A stretch of 64,000 nucleotides of DNA from CAIVVT01 sp963838205 (GCA_963838205.1 CAWIQF010000011.1:62001-126000), one strand, 5' to 3'. Positions 34,583 through 43,607 are shown, counted from the stretch's first letter. Notes: generated by a model not told the origin, from the sequence alone. A program made the numbers and translations.

Positions 34583-35635
34583 ATGAAATCATCCCGGAGA
34601 ATCGCACCGCTGACGACGTGCGTGGCGATCCTGTTGATCTGGTCCATAGGAGTACTCGCTCCTTCAACGGCCTTCGGGCAATCGGAGAAGCCGTCAAGCC
34701 AAAGCCCTCCCGAATCCCTCGAAGGGTTACGTCGAGCCGCCGAGCAGGGAGACGCGGACGCTCAGGTCAACCTCGGATTCGCGTACGAGCAGGGCGAAGG
34801 CGTTCGGAAGGACTACGCCGAGGGCGCACGCTGGTTCCGCAAAGCTGCCGAGAATGGAAATGTGCGCGCGCAGGACAGCCTTGGCGAGATCTATGGACGC
34901 GGCCTCGGCGTGCCGCAGGACGACGTCGAGGCCGCACGCTGGAAGCGCAAAGCCGCCGAACAGGGGTACGCATACGCTCAGGCGACACTCGGTTGGATGT
35001 ATGACCAGGGCCGAGGAGTGCCACAGGACTATGCCGAGGCCGCACACTGGTACCGCAAAGCCGCCGATCAGGGAGACGCGGACGCTCAGTACAGGCTCGG
35101 CGTCATGTATAAGCAGGGGCACGGAGTACCACAGGACTACGCCGAGACTATCCGCTGGTTTCGGAGAGCTGCCGACCAGGGAAATGCGCGCGCTCAGTCC
35201 AGCCTCGGCTTCGCGTACGCGCAAGGCGCAGGAGCGCCGCAGGACTACGCCGAGGCAGCCCGCTGGTATCGCAAAGCCGCCGAACAAGGAGAGACGACCG
35301 CTCAGCTCAACCTGGGCATCATGTGCAACTGGGGGCAGGGAGTGCTACAGGACTACGCCGAGGCTATCCGCTGGTTTCGCAAGGCCGCCAACCGGGGGGA
35401 GGCGATTGCACAGAGCCAACTCGGCCTCATGTACGCCTCGGGCCACGGAGTGCCGCAGGACTATGTCCAAGCACATATGTGGCTGAACCTCGCAGCTTCG
35501 GGCGTCGGTGGTGAAGACCAGAAGAAGTTTTCCGATGCACGTGATGAACTCGCAGGGAAGATGACCACCCAACAGATCGCCGAGGCACAGCGCCTGGCGC
35601 CGGAGTGGAAACCCAAAGGCGACGGTCAAAGGTAA
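34583..35635 (+). CDS. secreted Sel1-repeat protein
   Basis: The 350-residue protein has a signal peptide (about residues 1-34, ending STAFGQ) and then seven Sel1-like (SLR) repeats of 36 residues, each of the form 'YAEAARWYRKAAEQG-xxxAQxxLGxMYxxGxGVPQD'. The repeats build a superhelix for protein binding. One repeat has the unusual CNWGQGVLQD. The C-terminus holds DARDELAGKMTTQQIAEAQR, the common end of this family. GGAGG precedes the ATG by 8 bases. The partner is unknown. Confidence 0.92.
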   Translation: MKSSRRIAPLTTCVAILLIWSIGVLAPSTAFGQSEKPSSQSPPESLEGLRRAAEQGDADAQVNLGFAYEQGEGVRKDYAEGARWFRKAAENGNVRAQDSLGEIYGRGLGVPQDDVEAARWKRKAAEQGYAYAQATLGWMYDQGRGVPQDYAEAAHWYRKAADQGDADAQYRLGVMYKQGHGVPQDYAETIRWFRRAADQGNARAQSSLGFAYAQGAGAPQDYAEAARWYRKAAEQGETTAQLNLGIMCNWGQGVLQDYAEAIRWFRKAANRGEAIAQSQLGLMYASGHGVPQDYVQAHMWLNLAASGVGGEDQKKFSDARDELAGKMTTQQIAEAQRLAPEWKPKGDGQR

Positions 35636-35778
35636 TGCTCGCGGTTACGAACTAATCGAGGGGACGAGGAGCGGGGGTAAATGGCCGACGTGCTGAAGAT
35701 GGCCCGGGGCACCATTGGTCGGGCATTTTCTGGTTGAACCAGTGGAAGCACATAGCCCTTTGGCGATAATGGGGCCAA

Positions 35779-36369
35779 ATGCCTGACTATACAAAACAGC
35801 TAGAGGAAATCGCGAGGGCCCTCAACCGGCCAACAACGCCTCCGTGGCTTGTGACCATTTTGTCCGCCATCTTGGGATTCTTGACCGGAATCGCAGGGCA
35901 ACTGCTGATGATGCCTGTGAGTGACGCTTACCGCCGATACAAGACACGGCGGGTTCTCTACCTCGATCTTTACGAGATGTTTTGGTTTATTCATCGCATC
36001 AGAACCAAAGCACTCACGGACCTGCCTGAGACCGAACGATATAGTTGGCAGAAGGCCCGGCTGCCCGGAGACCTTCGGTTTCGAGGAGAGCAGTACTGCG
36101 AGGACAATCGGGAGATCTATTTTCAGTTATCCGAGCGCCACGCTGGCGAAACTCTCTATCGATGCTTCCACCGGATCCTGGATGAAAAGAATTCGCTTGA
36201 TCTCAACACCTATGAGGCGCTTCGTACCTTTGCCAACATCATTGTTCGCGAAGACCTCAATCGGAATTATTTCCGTCGATTCCTCGGCGAGCAGAAGACC
36301 GCCTCCTTAATGCGAACAGTAGCAGCGTATTTCGTGGAGATCGAGGAAACCCCCAAACGCACAGACTGA
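35779..36369 (+). CDS. hypothetical protein with N-terminal membrane helix
   Basis: The 196-residue protein has one or two hydrophobic segments near residues 22-45 (WLVTILSAILGFLTGIAGQL) and then a soluble, charged helical domain. It has no recognisable motif. The coding sequence is clearly less GC-rich than the neighbours, with many AT-ending codons, which suggests recent acquisition. It lies between the Sel1 gene and a gene-poor stretch. Confidence 0.72.
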   Translation: MPDYTKQLEEIARALNRPTTPPWLVTILSAILGFLTGIAGQLLMMPVSDAYRRYKTRRVLYLDLYEMFWFIHRIRTKALTDLPETERYSWQKARLPGDLRFRGEQYCEDNREIYFQLSERHAGETLYRCFHRILDEKNSLDLNTYEALRTFANIIVREDLNRNYFRRFLGEQKTASLMRTVAAYFVEIEETPKRTD

Positions 36370-36650
36370 CCAGCAAGCGACGATGCCTAACGCCCTGAAA
36401 AGAGGCGTTGCCGCACAATACATCCTTATGACACGTTCTCGCCCGGCTTCCGAATTCAGACCGTATGATCGGCCACGCGGAAACAATCCAATTGGACGCA
36501 ACGCCGGCGCCCCGTCAAAGCGTTCGTCGGCGCGGGCGAACCACTACCCCGCCATCGAGTCTGCTGCGTCGCGGGACAGCCCGCCTCCCCAACCCAAATC
36601 GGTAAGGGCTTACGGCGTCGTAGCCGTGGAATCAGTGAGTTGCAGACAAG
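36370..36650 (+). other. non-coding stretch ending in a terminator; possible RNA gene
   Basis: About 280 bases without a convincing frame between the membrane protein gene and a strong plus-strand terminator. It may be a long 3' untranslated region, or hold a small RNA ending at the terminator; I recognise no known RNA family. Confidence 0.3.
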
Positions 36651-36675
36651 AACCGAAAGACCCTTTCGGTTTTTC
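36651..36675 (+). terminator. rho-independent terminator
   Basis: AACCGAAAG-ACC-CTTTCGGTT followed by TTTT: a perfect 9-pair stem with a T-run on the plus strand, nearly 300 bases after the last plus-strand stop. Confidence 0.85.
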
Positions 36676-36760
36676 CAGCTTGCACCAGGCTTGATCCACT
36701 CCCCCAGACGCGCCTGCAATCACGCGCCGCAAGCGCCGGCATGCATCGGGCGAAACGCGC

Positions 36761-36853
36761 CCGCAATCACCGCGCCGGCACGATCCGGATGGCCGCTCCG
36801 CCGCCTGGGGCGAGCTTCAGCTTCAGCACCGTGCCCGCATCCACACTGCGCTT
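36761..36853 (-). pseudogene. duplicated 3' end of a GH97 gene
   Basis: This 93-base stretch repeats 37387-37479, the last codons of the GH97 gene, with about eight base changes. On the minus strand it still reads RSVDAGTVLKLKLAPGGGAA and IRIVPAR then a stop, identical at the protein level to GH97. The changes are silent. It is either a relic of a second full-length GH97 gene or a copied end. Confidence 0.85.
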
Positions 36854-36892
36854 TACGCGTTTTGCGTTTTGACGTTTTGAGTGGCTGGAGCT

Positions 36893-37366
36893 TTAGGGTT
36901 CCAACGCCCGTCCCCGATACTCCTCATGCTTCACCCGTCTTTGTTTGCCCCACAGACTTTGCCCGACAAATCCCCCGAGCCACCCCAGCCCCACAACGAT
37001 CAGAGAGAAGAGCAGGTTATGCAGCCCCAGCCGCCCGCCAAAAGCCAGCACGACCGCCAGACACAGCAGAGCGGCCGTAATCCCTATGAGCAGGCCATGC
37101 AGGATGCTGGCCTTCGGGGCTTGTCGAGCGACGCGGAGCGCCATAACCAGCGTCAGCAACATCTCCAGCCACGGCATCAGCTTGGGACTGACCCACTTGG
37201 CAAAGTGATTGATGGCAATCTGGTCGGGCGCGCCCCGCGCCTGAAATGCCAAAACAACTGCATACAGGGCGATCAAGAGCGTCAGGATAAGAAAGCTCAG
37301 CGCAATGACTGCCAGTGCAGCGCCGAAGATGCGGAGCCAGCGGATTCCTGTCGATGAATAGTCCAT
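36893..37366 (-). CDS. four-helix membrane protein between GH97 3'-end repeats
   Basis: The 157-residue protein begins MDYSSTGIRWLRIFGAALAV and has four hydrophobic helices (about 11-40, 62-82, 89-110, 112-132) and a basic tail (GKQRRVKHEEYRG). I recognise no family. The start at 37366 is the first Met before the first helix. The gene lies exactly between the GH97 stop (37393) and the duplicated GH97 end (36853), so it arrived with or was trapped by that duplication. Confidence 0.7.
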   Translation of the reverse strand: MDYSSTGIRWLRIFGAALAVIALSFLILTLLIALYAVVLAFQARGAPDQIAINHFAKWVSPKLMPWLEMLLTLVMALRVARQAPKASILHGLLIGITAALLCLAVVLAFGGRLGLHNLLFSLIVVGLGWLGGFVGQSLWGKQRRVKHEEYRGRALEP

Positions 37367-37392
37367 TATCACTGCGCCACAATGGGCCGCAA

Positions 37393-39465
37393 TCACCGCG
37401 CCGGCACGATTCGGATTGCCGCCCCGCCGCCCGGCGCGAGCTTCAGCTTCAGCACTGTGCCCGCATCCACACTGCGCTTCTCCAGCACGCTCTCTTTCGG
37501 CTGCTGCGCAGCGTTGGGACCGTCCGCGTAGATCTCCGCCGAGTACTTCCCGCCGCGCAGGAAACTGAGCGGCACCTCGACCTCGCGCGGATCCCAATTC
37601 GTGATGCTGCCGACGTACCATTCCTGCCCCTTGCGTCGCGCAATGGTGATGAAGCGCGCCGGCCGCCCGTTCAACACGCGCGTCTCGTCCCACGTCGTCG
37701 GCACGGCTTTCAGAAACTCGGTTTCCTTCTGGCCGTCGTACGCCGCCGGATGATCCGCGACCATCATGAACGGGCTCTCAAACACGACGAACAGCGCCAG
37801 CTGGTGGCAGCGCGTGCCCATCACCATGGGATTCTTGTCGCGCGGTTCGAACTCCGCCTTGGTGACGTTGTTGAAGCCGCCCGGCGTGTAATCCATCGGC
37901 CCGGCCAGCATGCGCGTGAACGGCAGCGTCGTATTGTGCACCGGCGTTTCGCGGGCGCTCCATTTGTTGTACTCCGCGCCCATCACGCCCTCGCGCGTCA
38001 GCACGTTGGGATACGTGCGGCGCATCCCGTCCGGCTTGTAGGCCCCGTGATAATCCAACATCAGATGGTGTCCGGCGGCCTTCTGCGCCATGTCGCGGTA
38101 CCAGTTCACCATCCACTGGTCGGCGCGGTCCATGAAGTCGATCTTGACTCCCGCGACGCCCCATTTTTCGAATTGCGCAAACGCGTCCGCGGCTTGCGCG
38201 TCGATGTCCGTCCAGTAGGCCCACAGCCAGATCTGCACATTCTTCGACTTCGCGTATTCGACCAGCTTGGGGATATCGACCTGCGGCTTGAACTTCGTCA
38301 AATCGGAGTCGCGGCGGCCGGCGCCATACGCCGCACCCGCGCTCGGCGCCCAACCGGCGTCCACCAACATGTAGCGGAATCCGTTTCGCGCCGAGAAGTC
38401 GATGTAGTATTTCATCGTCTCCGTATTCATGCCGCCTTTGAACGGAACGTTCTTCACGATCTGGCCCGACCACCAGTCCCAGGCCGTCTTGCCGGGCACG
38501 ATCCACGACGTATCCGCGATTGCGCTGGGCGGATTCAGATTCACCACCATGTTCGATTCCACCAGCCGACCGGGATCGTCCGCGATCAGCAGCACGCGCC
38601 ATGGCGATTGCGCCGGCGCGTGGCGAATCACGGAAACAGCCGCCGCTTCGGCCTGCGCGTCCATCGGCCACTGCAGGTGCGGCGCGTTGCGATCTTCAAC
38701 CCGCGGCGCCAGGCGCGCGGTGAGTACATACTGTCCGTTAAAGACGTTTTGCGCCGGCCCGGAATGCACGAACAGCCCGGCCCAATCGTCGATATAGGCC
38801 TCCGTCAGCCCGACCCACGCGACGCCCGGCACTTCCAGTAGCTGCGGCAGTCCAATCAGGTATTCCGGATGCAGCGCCCCGATGGTCAGTTCGTGATAGT
38901 CGTCTTCGTTGCTGGTCTGAAAATCGCGCAGGATCAGGCTCCACGTGGTCGCGTCTTTGCTGAAGCAGAACTCGGTCGCTTCGTTGGTAATGCGCAGTTC
39001 TTTCACGCCGGCTTGCGCGGGAACGATGTAGCGGAACGCGACGCCATCGTCGTAGGCCCGGGCTTCGATCGTCAGGCGCCGCCCGGCCGCTGTCGTCTCC
39101 ACCGTCTGCACGCTGACCGCGTTGTAATGGTCGCGAATCGGATTCGATTTCCCGGCGACGGAGTTCCAGGTCTCGTCGCCGGCCGAGCTTTTCGACGACT
39201 CGACGCGCACCGCCGCCCCGAGCACCGGCGCTCCTTCGATCGCCAGACCCAGGTTCGACCACTCCAAAACCGGTTTGCCTCGAAACGCGACCCGATACGC
39301 CAGTTGACCGCCAGATGCCTGAACCGATTGTCCGCGCAAGGTCGCAATCGAGAGCTCCAGCGCGCCGTTCGGCGATTGGACCACAACGGGCGCCTGGGCC
39401 GCGGCGATGCAACCTGCGGCGAAAACGACTAAGCAGAGGAGGGCGGATCTTCGATGGGATTTCAT
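37393..39465 (-). CDS. glycoside hydrolase family 97
   Basis: The 690-residue protein has a signal peptide (about 1-24), an N-terminal beta-sandwich (VVVQSPNGALELSIATLRG), a TIM barrel with MLVDAGWAPS, GVAGVKIDFMDRADQWMVNW and LMLDYHGAYKPDGMRRTYPN, and a C-terminal beta domain. GH97 contains alpha-glucosidases (inverting, SusB type) and alpha-galactosidases (retaining, with an Asp nucleophile). KIDFMDR fits the retaining type with Asp at the nucleophile place; this assignment is inference. It is secreted to the periplasm or outer surface. Its 3' end is duplicated downstream. Confidence 0.93.
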   Translation of the reverse strand: MKSHRRSALLCLVVFAAGCIAAAQAPVVVQSPNGALELSIATLRGQSVQASGGQLAYRVAFRGKPVLEWSNLGLAIEGAPVLGAAVRVESSKSSAGDETWNSVAGKSNPIRDHYNAVSVQTVETTAAGRRLTIEARAYDDGVAFRYIVPAQAGVKELRITNEATEFCFSKDATTWSLILRDFQTSNEDDYHELTIGALHPEYLIGLPQLLEVPGVAWVGLTEAYIDDWAGLFVHSGPAQNVFNGQYVLTARLAPRVEDRNAPHLQWPMDAQAEAAAVSVIRHAPAQSPWRVLLIADDPGRLVESNMVVNLNPPSAIADTSWIVPGKTAWDWWSGQIVKNVPFKGGMNTETMKYYIDFSARNGFRYMLVDAGWAPSAGAAYGAGRRDSDLTKFKPQVDIPKLVEYAKSKNVQIWLWAYWTDIDAQAADAFAQFEKWGVAGVKIDFMDRADQWMVNWYRDMAQKAAGHHLMLDYHGAYKPDGMRRTYPNVLTREGVMGAEYNKWSARETPVHNTTLPFTRMLAGPMDYTPGGFNNVTKAEFEPRDKNPMVMGTRCHQLALFVVFESPFMMVADHPAAYDGQKETEFLKAVPTTWDETRVLNGRPARFITIARRKGQEWYVGSITNWDPREVEVPLSFLRGGKYSAEIYADGPNAAQQPKESVLEKRSVDAGTVLKLKLAPGGGAAIRIVPAR

Positions 39466-39615
39466 ATCAGCTATAGCCTATTACACGGCCGCTGCCTTAG
39501 GCTCGAACCCGGCATGCAAATGATCTGGCCCTGAGGCGGTACATTCTGGGACGAGGTTCATCGTGTGCGCACCGGGTCATTCAGCCGAATGAACCTGAAG
39601 AACCAGTCGGACGTC

Positions 39616-40233
39616 TCAGGCGGCCGACGGTACGGCCTCGATCCGCCCTCTGCGTCCGCATTCCGCCTGCGCGTCTTTCGCGCACAACCACCCCAGCATC
39701 GCGATGGAAAGCCGCTCGAGATAAGCGGAGAGCACCAGACTGGTATCCGAGCTGGCTGGCGCCGCTTCCACGGTAAAAACCAGCGTGGATGTCTGGTCCG
39801 TTCGTAACAGCTCGTCAACGTAATCGTGGATCGCGAGTTCCGAGTCCGGCTTGATCAACCCATCGAAAAAGCTGAGGTGCGCTACGAATCCAAACGCGAA
39901 TTCTTTCCGCAGGCGCGGCCTCCGATGGGCCGGAAGAATCGTGAGCGCGCCGATGGGACCGCCAGCCGCGCCATCCTCGTGCACAATCGCCAAACCGGCA
40001 TCCGCCAGGTCGTAGGCAGTGGTCCGGAATTCGACGACCGGAGAGCCACGCACGCGGTATCTTTCTTCAAAGGCCGCCGGCGCTTCTCTGAGTTTCCGCA
40101 GCACCGCGCCGGCTTCCCGCGCCGTCGGTAGGATGCCGGTCACTTCGTGCCGGAACCAGCCCGCGGAGTCCCATCCGTGGATCTGGATATCTGCCTCGCC
40201 GGCCGCAACGGAGCGAGAATTCACAGAGTGCAT
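39616..40233 (-). CDS. hypothetical protein, 205 aa
   Basis: The frame encodes a soluble protein with a protein-like hydrophobic pattern, for example FAFGFVAHLSFFDGLIKPDS and SLVLSAYLERLSIAMLGWLC. No family is recognised and no good ribosome binding site is visible before the ATG at 40233. No longer frame on either strand competes with it here. Confidence 0.5.
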   Translation of the reverse strand: MHSVNSRSVAAGEADIQIHGWDSAGWFRHEVTGILPTAREAGAVLRKLREAPAAFEERYRVRGSPVVEFRTTAYDLADAGLAIVHEDGAAGGPIGALTILPAHRRPRLRKEFAFGFVAHLSFFDGLIKPDSELAIHDYVDELLRTDQTSTLVFTVEAAPASSDTSLVLSAYLERLSIAMLGWLCAKDAQAECGRRGRIEAVPSAA

Positions 40234-40719
40234 AGGGCTGGTCTGAAAGCAAGAGAATGGCCAATCCCGCGAGCTTCATATTTTGGGCTCTTAAGATACG
40301 TAACTCCTATAGAAAGATCGACCGCGACGTGAGTTTCGCAATAGGATGGGCCGCGTCGTAGGACGGATAGCCGTCCACAACTCGAAAAAGTGGCTCCGCA
40401 ACACGAATTGCTACACAGGCGCATTCGACTCCGGCTCTACGGCAACCATGCCGGCGAAGTGTTGTATGGAAACTCGACAGCGGGCCGGTTCCGAAGGCGC
40501 TGGCAAAACCACCGAGCCGCCAGCGGAGAATGCAATTTCTGCAATAGGGAGCGCAGCTTTTGCCGCCTGCTCCGAGGCGTTTCCACCGTGGAACCGCATC
40601 AGCGGATCTGGAGGTGGTCTCGCACTAAGGCCAGAGTCGCCCGGTCCTGGTTGCAGCCACCGGTCCAACCGTATAATGGACTTCCTATCTTCCGAGGCTG
40701 ACTTTGTCGAGGTGACCTT
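40234..40719. other. gene-poor stretch, nothing recognised
   Basis: About 485 bases between a divergent pair. Frames are open on the plus strand but read as unstructured, Cys/Ser-rich sequence without a ribosome binding site. No repeat family member is seen. Confidence 0.4.
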
Positions 40720-41121
40720 ATGGACAGCGGTGATCGGGAGAGCATCGCTCTCATCCGGCGCTTCATCGAAGTGTGTGTCCGGGCCGACCCGGAGGAGTTT
40801 GCCGGCTATTTCACCAACGATGCGACCTGGTGGAATGCACCGTGGAAACCTGTCCAAGGACGCGAGGCCATTCGCGAGACGCTGCGCCGCGGCGCGGAGC
40901 GCATGGTCGCTTTGCCTTGGGAGATCCGGCACATTGTGGCGCAGGGCGACATCGTGATGGTGGAGCGAGTGGACAACTTTCTGGTCGGAGAGACGCGCGT
41001 TAGCGTTCCATGCATGGGCATCTTCGAACTGCACGACGGAAAGATCGCCGCCTGGCGTGACTACTGGGACCTGCAACAGTTCGAGCGGCAGCTAGCGGTC
41101 ACGCCGCTCGCGCCGGGGTGA
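40720..41121 (+). CDS. SnoaL/limonene-epoxide-hydrolase-like protein
   Basis: The 133-residue protein has the NTF2-like cone fold: IALIRRFIEVCVRADPEEFA, FTNDATWWNAPWKPVQGREA, VERVDNFLVGETRVSVPCMG, FELHDGKIAAWRDYWDLQQF. It most resembles limonene-1,2-epoxide hydrolase-type members, whose Asp/Arg/Asp site opens epoxides; the matching acidic and Arg residues (D in NDATW, R in VERVD, D in WRDYWD) are present. The substrate is unknown. It is a single-gene unit. Confidence 0.82.
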   Translation: MDSGDRESIALIRRFIEVCVRADPEEFAGYFTNDATWWNAPWKPVQGREAIRETLRRGAERMVALPWEIRHIVAQGDIVMVERVDNFLVGETRVSVPCMGIFELHDGKIAAWRDYWDLQQFERQLAVTPLAPG

Positions 41122-41567
41122 CGTCGCAAATCCGGCCTGCCGCCGGGCCGCCCGGGTCTGCTCCCGCGGGATCTTGGCTTCCCTGATCCCGACGTGCTTC
41201 ATCCATGATGCTGCTCCGGGAGCGAGGGAGTGGTTCGCCCCCCCCGACTCTCCCAGCATGCTTCGGCGGCGCTGGCCTAGCCTCCGCCGTCTGCCGTGCC
41301 GCGCCCGCCTGGAGCCCGCATCTCATGCCCCGAATCGAAAGCGCGGAGAATCCTCCTGCCTTCGACATCGGCCGTTCACGCCATACCTTTAGCCCTGAAT
41401 AGCTTCCAAATGACCTATCTTTCGTCCAAAGGGGTAATGCTCCAGCCCAATAGTGCCGATCTCCTGATCACAAGGGCAGCGCCTGTCGGCGCGGGCCCTC
41501 GCCGATCACTTCGCCGTGCGGCGTAGTCGAGCCCGCCAGAGCGATCGCTCAATGAAAGGGGTCAACT
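41122..41567. other. intergenic, leader of the His-rich protein gene
   Basis: About 445 bases with no supported gene. Near 41414-41436 it contains CTATCTTTCGTC and AGGGGTAA, both also found (the first inverted) in the flagellin/methyltransferase intergenic region at 7630-7672. A weak GCCGATCT resembling a sigma-28 -10 is at about 41457. Confidence 0.35.
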
Positions 41568-42119
41568 ATGTCCATCTCCGCAGTCAGCTCCCTCTTCAGC
41601 TCCTCTTTGCAGCAGCCGGGCGCTCTCAACTCCACGCCAGCCTCCTTGTTGTCTAACGCGATGGGTTCTTCGGCCACATCTCCGACGGGCTCTCAGGGGA
41701 TTCCGAGCTTCTCCGATCTCATGACCCAGTTGCAGCAGGAAGCCACCAGCGATCCGTCCGTTTTCAAACAGCAGACTGCCGCCATAGCCTCGAATCTGAG
41801 CGCCGCCGCGCAGTCCGCCACCGGAACCCAGGCCGCTAGCCTGCAGGGCGTGGCCAGTGAATTCCAGACCGCCTCGCAAACCGGCAACCTGTCCGCCCTC
41901 GGTCCCAATGCCGTCTCCGGTAATACGGGCACTCAAGGCGCTTCGGGACATCATCATCATCACCACCACTCCTCCTTGCAGGATCCGTCGCAGACGAGTT
42001 CCACCAGTTCCAGCGACATCATGTCGCTGATTACCGCCAGTCAGGCGACTGCGACTGCGAGTGCGGCCAACCAGGCTTACGTCAACAGCAGCCTGGACAG
42101 CAGCATTCTCGGAAACTGA
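41568..42119 (+). CDS. Ser/Ala-rich protein with natural polyhistidine run
   Basis: The 183-residue protein starts MSISAVSSLFSSSLQQPGAL, is very rich in Ser, Ala, Thr and Gln, and carries seven consecutive His (GHHHHHHHSS) near residue 128. It has no cleavable signal peptide and no membrane helix; the composition and helix pattern (FSDLMTQLQQEATSDPSVFK) resemble flagellar-type or secreted disordered proteins. Similar His-rich proteins with 'L..G.L' units occur in Acidobacteriota and Alphaproteobacteria, function unknown. Metal binding by the His run is likely. A plausible GAAAGGGG site precedes the ATG. Confidence 0.7.
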   Translation: MSISAVSSLFSSSLQQPGALNSTPASLLSNAMGSSATSPTGSQGIPSFSDLMTQLQQEATSDPSVFKQQTAAIASNLSAAAQSATGTQAASLQGVASEFQTASQTGNLSALGPNAVSGNTGTQGASGHHHHHHHSSLQDPSQTSSTSSSDIMSLITASQATATASAANQAYVNSSLDSSILGN

Positions 42120-42286
42120 CGATCCGTTGGCGCTTCCATCGCGTCCCGGGTCCACTCCTCCTGCGGGCGCGATCGCCCCTTCGCCCCGCGGCGTCGCGTC
42201 CAGCCTTGCGCGCGCCACGCGCGGCCCCTGCGCCGGGAAAAGCAGGCCGGCCCGGTACAATGAAGCATAGGACCGGGAGACAGCAA

Positions 42287-42619
42287 ATGGCCGGATATTA
42301 TCACCAGGAAGATCTCGCGCATTTCGGCGACATGGGCCGGAACGCGCCCGAGCTGTGGCGAAAGTTCTCGGAGTGGTATGGCGCGGTGTTCGCGCAAGGG
42401 GCGCTGAGCGAGCGCGAGAAAAGCCTGATCGCGCTGGCGGTGGCGCACGCGGTGCAATGTCCGTATTGCATCGACGCCTACACGCAGGCGTGCCTGGAAA
42501 AGGGCTCGAACCTGGACCAGATGACGGAAGCGGTGCACGTGGCGAGCGCGATTCGCGGCGGAGCGACGCTGGTGCACGGATTGCAGATGCGTAACGCGGC
42601 GGCCAAGGTCAGCATGTGA
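42287..42619 (+). CDS. arsenosugar biosynthesis-associated peroxidase-like protein
   Basis: The 110-residue AhpD/carboxymuconolactone-decarboxylase-like protein has GYYHQEDLAHFGDMGRNAPE, LSEREKSLIALAVAHAVQCP and YCIDAY, with the redox CPYC motif, and MTEAVHVASAIRGGATLVHG. This particular subfamily is found next to arsS. GGGAGA lies 7 bases before the ATG at 42287. The stop overlaps the GTG start of arsS by 4 bases (GTGA), so the two are translationally coupled. Confidence 0.9.
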   Translation: MAGYYHQEDLAHFGDMGRNAPELWRKFSEWYGAVFAQGALSEREKSLIALAVAHAVQCPYCIDAYTQACLEKGSNLDQMTEAVHVASAIRGGATLVHGLQMRNAAAKVSM

Positions 42620-43587
42620 GCGGCGCGTTTCCACTGTTTGAAGAATCGCTGCGGACGTCGGGGTTGTATCCGCTGACGGCGACAGGCATCGCCGTGTTTC
42701 AGATCAACGTGGGCAAGCTGTGCAACCAGACCTGCCGGCATTGTCACGTGGAGGCCGGCCCGAGCCGCACAGAGATCATGAGCCGGGAGACGGCCGAACT
42801 GTGCCTGCGGGCGCTGGAGCAGACCTCGATCCCGACGGTCGACATCACGGGGGGCGCGCCGGAACTGAATCCGAATTTCCGCTGGCTGGTTGAGCGCTCG
42901 CGCGGGCTGGGCCGGCAGGTGATGGATCGTACGAACCTCACAGTTCTGCTCTTGAAATCGCAAGCCGGGCTGGCGGAGTTTTTGGCCGCGCACGAGGTGG
43001 AGATCGTGGCCAGCCTGCCGTATTTCCAGGAGCAGCAGACCGATGCGCAGCGCGGGGCGGGCGTGTTCGCGAAGTCGATCGAGGCCATCCGCAATCTGAA
43101 CGCGCTGGGCTACGGCGCGCCCGGGAGCGGGCTCAAGCTGAACCTGGCGTACAACCCGGCGGGGGCCTTCCTGCCGCCCGCGCAGCACGCGATCGAGTCG
43201 GATTTCCGGCGGGAATTGCAGCGGCGGTATGGTGTGGCTTTCAACACGCTGTACGCGCTGACGAACGTGCCGATCGGACGTTTCAAAGAGTTCCTTGAAG
43301 CGAGCGGGAATTACGAGCGGTACTTGCAGAAGCTGGTGGGCGCTTACAATCCGGGCGCGGCGGCGGGCGTGATGTGCCGCTACACGCTGTCGGTGGGTTG
43401 GGACGGGACGCTGTACGACTGCGACTTCAATCAGATGCTGGACGTCACGGTGGACCACGGCGCGCCGGCGCACATCCGCGACTTTTCGGCGGCGATGTTG
43501 AACCGGCGACGCATTGTAACGGGGCAACACTGTTACGCGTGCACGGCGGGCGCGGGTTCGAGTTGCACGGGAGCGAGCGTCAAGTAG
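42616..43587 (+). CDS. arsS: arsenosugar biosynthesis radical SAM protein ArsS
   Basis: The 323-residue radical SAM enzyme has the cluster motif KLCNQTCRHCHVEAGP (CxxxCxxC), TVDITGGAPELNPNFRWL for SAM binding, LKLNLAYNPAGAFLPP, and a C-terminal Cys-rich domain with CRYTLSVGWDGTLYDCDFNQ, then QHCYACTAGAGSSCTG. ArsS joins the adenosyl group to dimethylated arsenic in arsenosugar synthesis. The C-terminal cysteines bind extra cofactors or substrate. The start is GTG at 42616. The usual upstream arsM methyltransferase is absent from this neighbourhood. Confidence 0.92.
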   Translation: MSGAFPLFEESLRTSGLYPLTATGIAVFQINVGKLCNQTCRHCHVEAGPSRTEIMSRETAELCLRALEQTSIPTVDITGGAPELNPNFRWLVERSRGLGRQVMDRTNLTVLLLKSQAGLAEFLAAHEVEIVASLPYFQEQQTDAQRGAGVFAKSIEAIRNLNALGYGAPGSGLKLNLAYNPAGAFLPPAQHAIESDFRRELQRRYGVAFNTLYALTNVPIGRFKEFLEASGNYERYLQKLVGAYNPGAAAGVMCRYTLSVGWDGTLYDCDFNQMLDVTVDHGAPAHIRDFSAAMLNRRRIVTGQHCYACTAGAGSSCTGASVK

Positions 43588-43607
43588 CGCCGACCCACCG
43601 GCGGACG

